DNA of 7,524 nucleotides from assembly GCA_024653385.1 (NCBI GenBank), contig JANLFZ010000303.1, positions 1 to 7,524 on the forward strand, in the 5' to 3' direction. This document shows positions 6,861-7,524 of this stretch, in pieces. The notes under the pieces are model-generated. The model was not told where the DNA came from, made no database searches, and worked only from the letters and a program-made list of their open reading frames with translations. How positions within the stretch are numbered: position 1 is the first letter of the stretch; the number at the start of each line of letters is the position of its first letter. Source of the stretch: Thermoguttaceae bacterium. Lineage in GTDB: Bacteria; Planctomycetota; Planctomycetia; Pirellulales; Thermoguttaceae. Position numbers and translations under genes: made by a program.

Positions 6861-7524
6861 ATGAGACGTATCGCAGCGATCCTCGGGCTGGGGCTTGCCG
6901 TGGCTGTGGCGCGACCGACGGTGGGGGCAGAGCTGCCCGTGTTCACCGACATCACCGAGCAGGCGGGGATTCGCTTCAAGCATAGCATCGGCGATTTCAA
7001 GCTCAGCAACATCGTCGAGGGCACCGGCGCGGGCGCCTTGTTCTTCGACTTCGACAACGATGGTTGGCTCGACATCTACCTCGTCACCGGGCGCTGGCAC
7101 GAAGACGTTAGCGACAATTTCGGCAGGCAACTGCGCGGCAAGCTCTCGAACCGGCTCTACCGGAACAACCACGACGGCACGTTCACCGACGTGACCGAGA
7201 CGGCGGGCGTGGGGGGCAAGGGGTTCAGCTTCGGGGCCTCGGCCGCCGACTTCGACAACGACGGCGACCTCGATCTCTACGTCTGCTGTTATGGCGAAAA
7301 CGAGTTCTACCGCAACGAGGGCAACGGCAAGTTCACCGACATCTCGAAGTCGTCGGGGCTGGCCGACCCGCGCTGGAGCCTCCAGGCCCTCTGGTTCGAT
7401 TACGACGGCGACGGCGACCTCGACGTGTACGTGGTCAACTACCTCGAGTACGACAAGGGGAAATTCCGGTCCTACTACGCCCCCCAGAACTATCCCGGCC
7501 CGTTGAGCTACCCCGGCCAGCCCG
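6861..7524 (+). CDS. CRTAC1-family FG-GAP/VCBS repeat protein, 3' end outside the window
   Basis: The frame starts at ATG 6861, 5 nt after GAGGGGG, and stays open to the window edge (221 codons plus one base). Residues 1-23 form a Sec signal with likely cleavage VGA|E, giving an exported protein. FTDITEQAGIRFKHS is the usual opening of CRTAC1/ASPIC-UnbV proteins. It is followed by three FG-GAP calcium loops: DFDNDGWLD (63-71), DFDNDGDLD (130-138) and DYDGDGDLD (180-188). Between them are LYRNNHDGTFTDVTETAGV and FYRNEGNGKFTDISKSSGL, the standard blade connectors. The cut falls at YPGPLSYPGQP, about where family members continue with further blades and a C-terminal ASPIC/UnbV domain. Such proteins are thought to bind calcium and other extracellular partners; a precise role is unknown. 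It probably shares a transcript with the upstream cytochrome. Unlike the lipoprotein across the divergent gap it has no TPR region or lipobox, but both carry the same propeller type. Confidence 0.9.
   Translation, partial: MRRIAAILGLGLAVAVARPTVGAELPVFTDITEQAGIRFKHSIGDFKLSNIVEGTGAGALFFDFDNDGWLDIYLVTGRWHEDVSDNFGRQLRGKLSNRLYRNNHDGTFTDVTETAGVGGKGFSFGASAADFDNDGDLDLYVCCYGENEFYRNEGNGKFTDISKSSGLADPRWSLQALWFDYDGDGDLDVYVVNYLEYDKGKFRSYYAPQNYPGPLSYPGQP

Noticed and set aside
1..7524. CRISPR arrays, tRNA or rRNA genes, transposases, attachment sites
   Set aside because: No spaced direct repeats, cloverleaf sequences, rRNA motifs or transposase frames were seen; almost all of the window is accounted for by the four coding regions.

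Overview
This GC-rich window carries four protein genes, all predicted to be exported. They are arranged as two pairs transcribed away from a 200-bp central gap. The outermost gene on each side runs off the window. The mix of exported WD40/PD40-type cytochromes resembling the hydrazine synthase alpha subunit, CRTAC1/FG-GAP/ASPIC-UnbV proteins and an ANF/Leu-Ile-Val-type binding protein is characteristic of Planctomycetota, often metagenome-assembled. That placement is an inference from gene content and base composition, not from a marker gene.

Layout. On the minus strand, a 1226-residue predicted lipoprotein (4568 to 888) combines TPRs, a probable seven-bladed FG-GAP/VCBS propeller, an ASPIC/UnbV-like domain and a long conserved C-terminal region. 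It is followed after 98 bp by the 5' part (263 codons, still open at the window edge) of a periplasmic ligand-binding protein related to ABC-transporter substrate-binding components. On the plus strand, a 666-residue di-haem cytochrome (4769 to 6769) has a beta-propeller and an HzsA-like middle domain. It is followed after 91 bp by the first 221 codons of a CRTAC1-family FG-GAP protein (6861 to the end). The 200-bp divergent gap must hold promoters for both directions, but no convincing sigma-70 pair can be read in it.

How they may work together. All four products have export signals. Both arms carry an Asp-rich FG-GAP propeller protein, one beside a c-type cytochrome and one beside a solute-binding protein. 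This fits a jointly regulated envelope module combining redox chemistry, calcium-dependent binding or scaffolding, and ligand capture. No substrate can be assigned. The cytochrome should not be called hydrazine synthase: no hzsB/hzsC-like gene lies in the window, and HzsA-like proteins are common in planctomycetes that do not perform anammox.

The most notable sequence feature is a perfect 12-bp inverted repeat of a kind usually seen between genes. Here it sits in frame inside the coding sequence of the large lipoprotein and adds a Gly/Ser/Pro/Ala-rich loop without breaking the gene.
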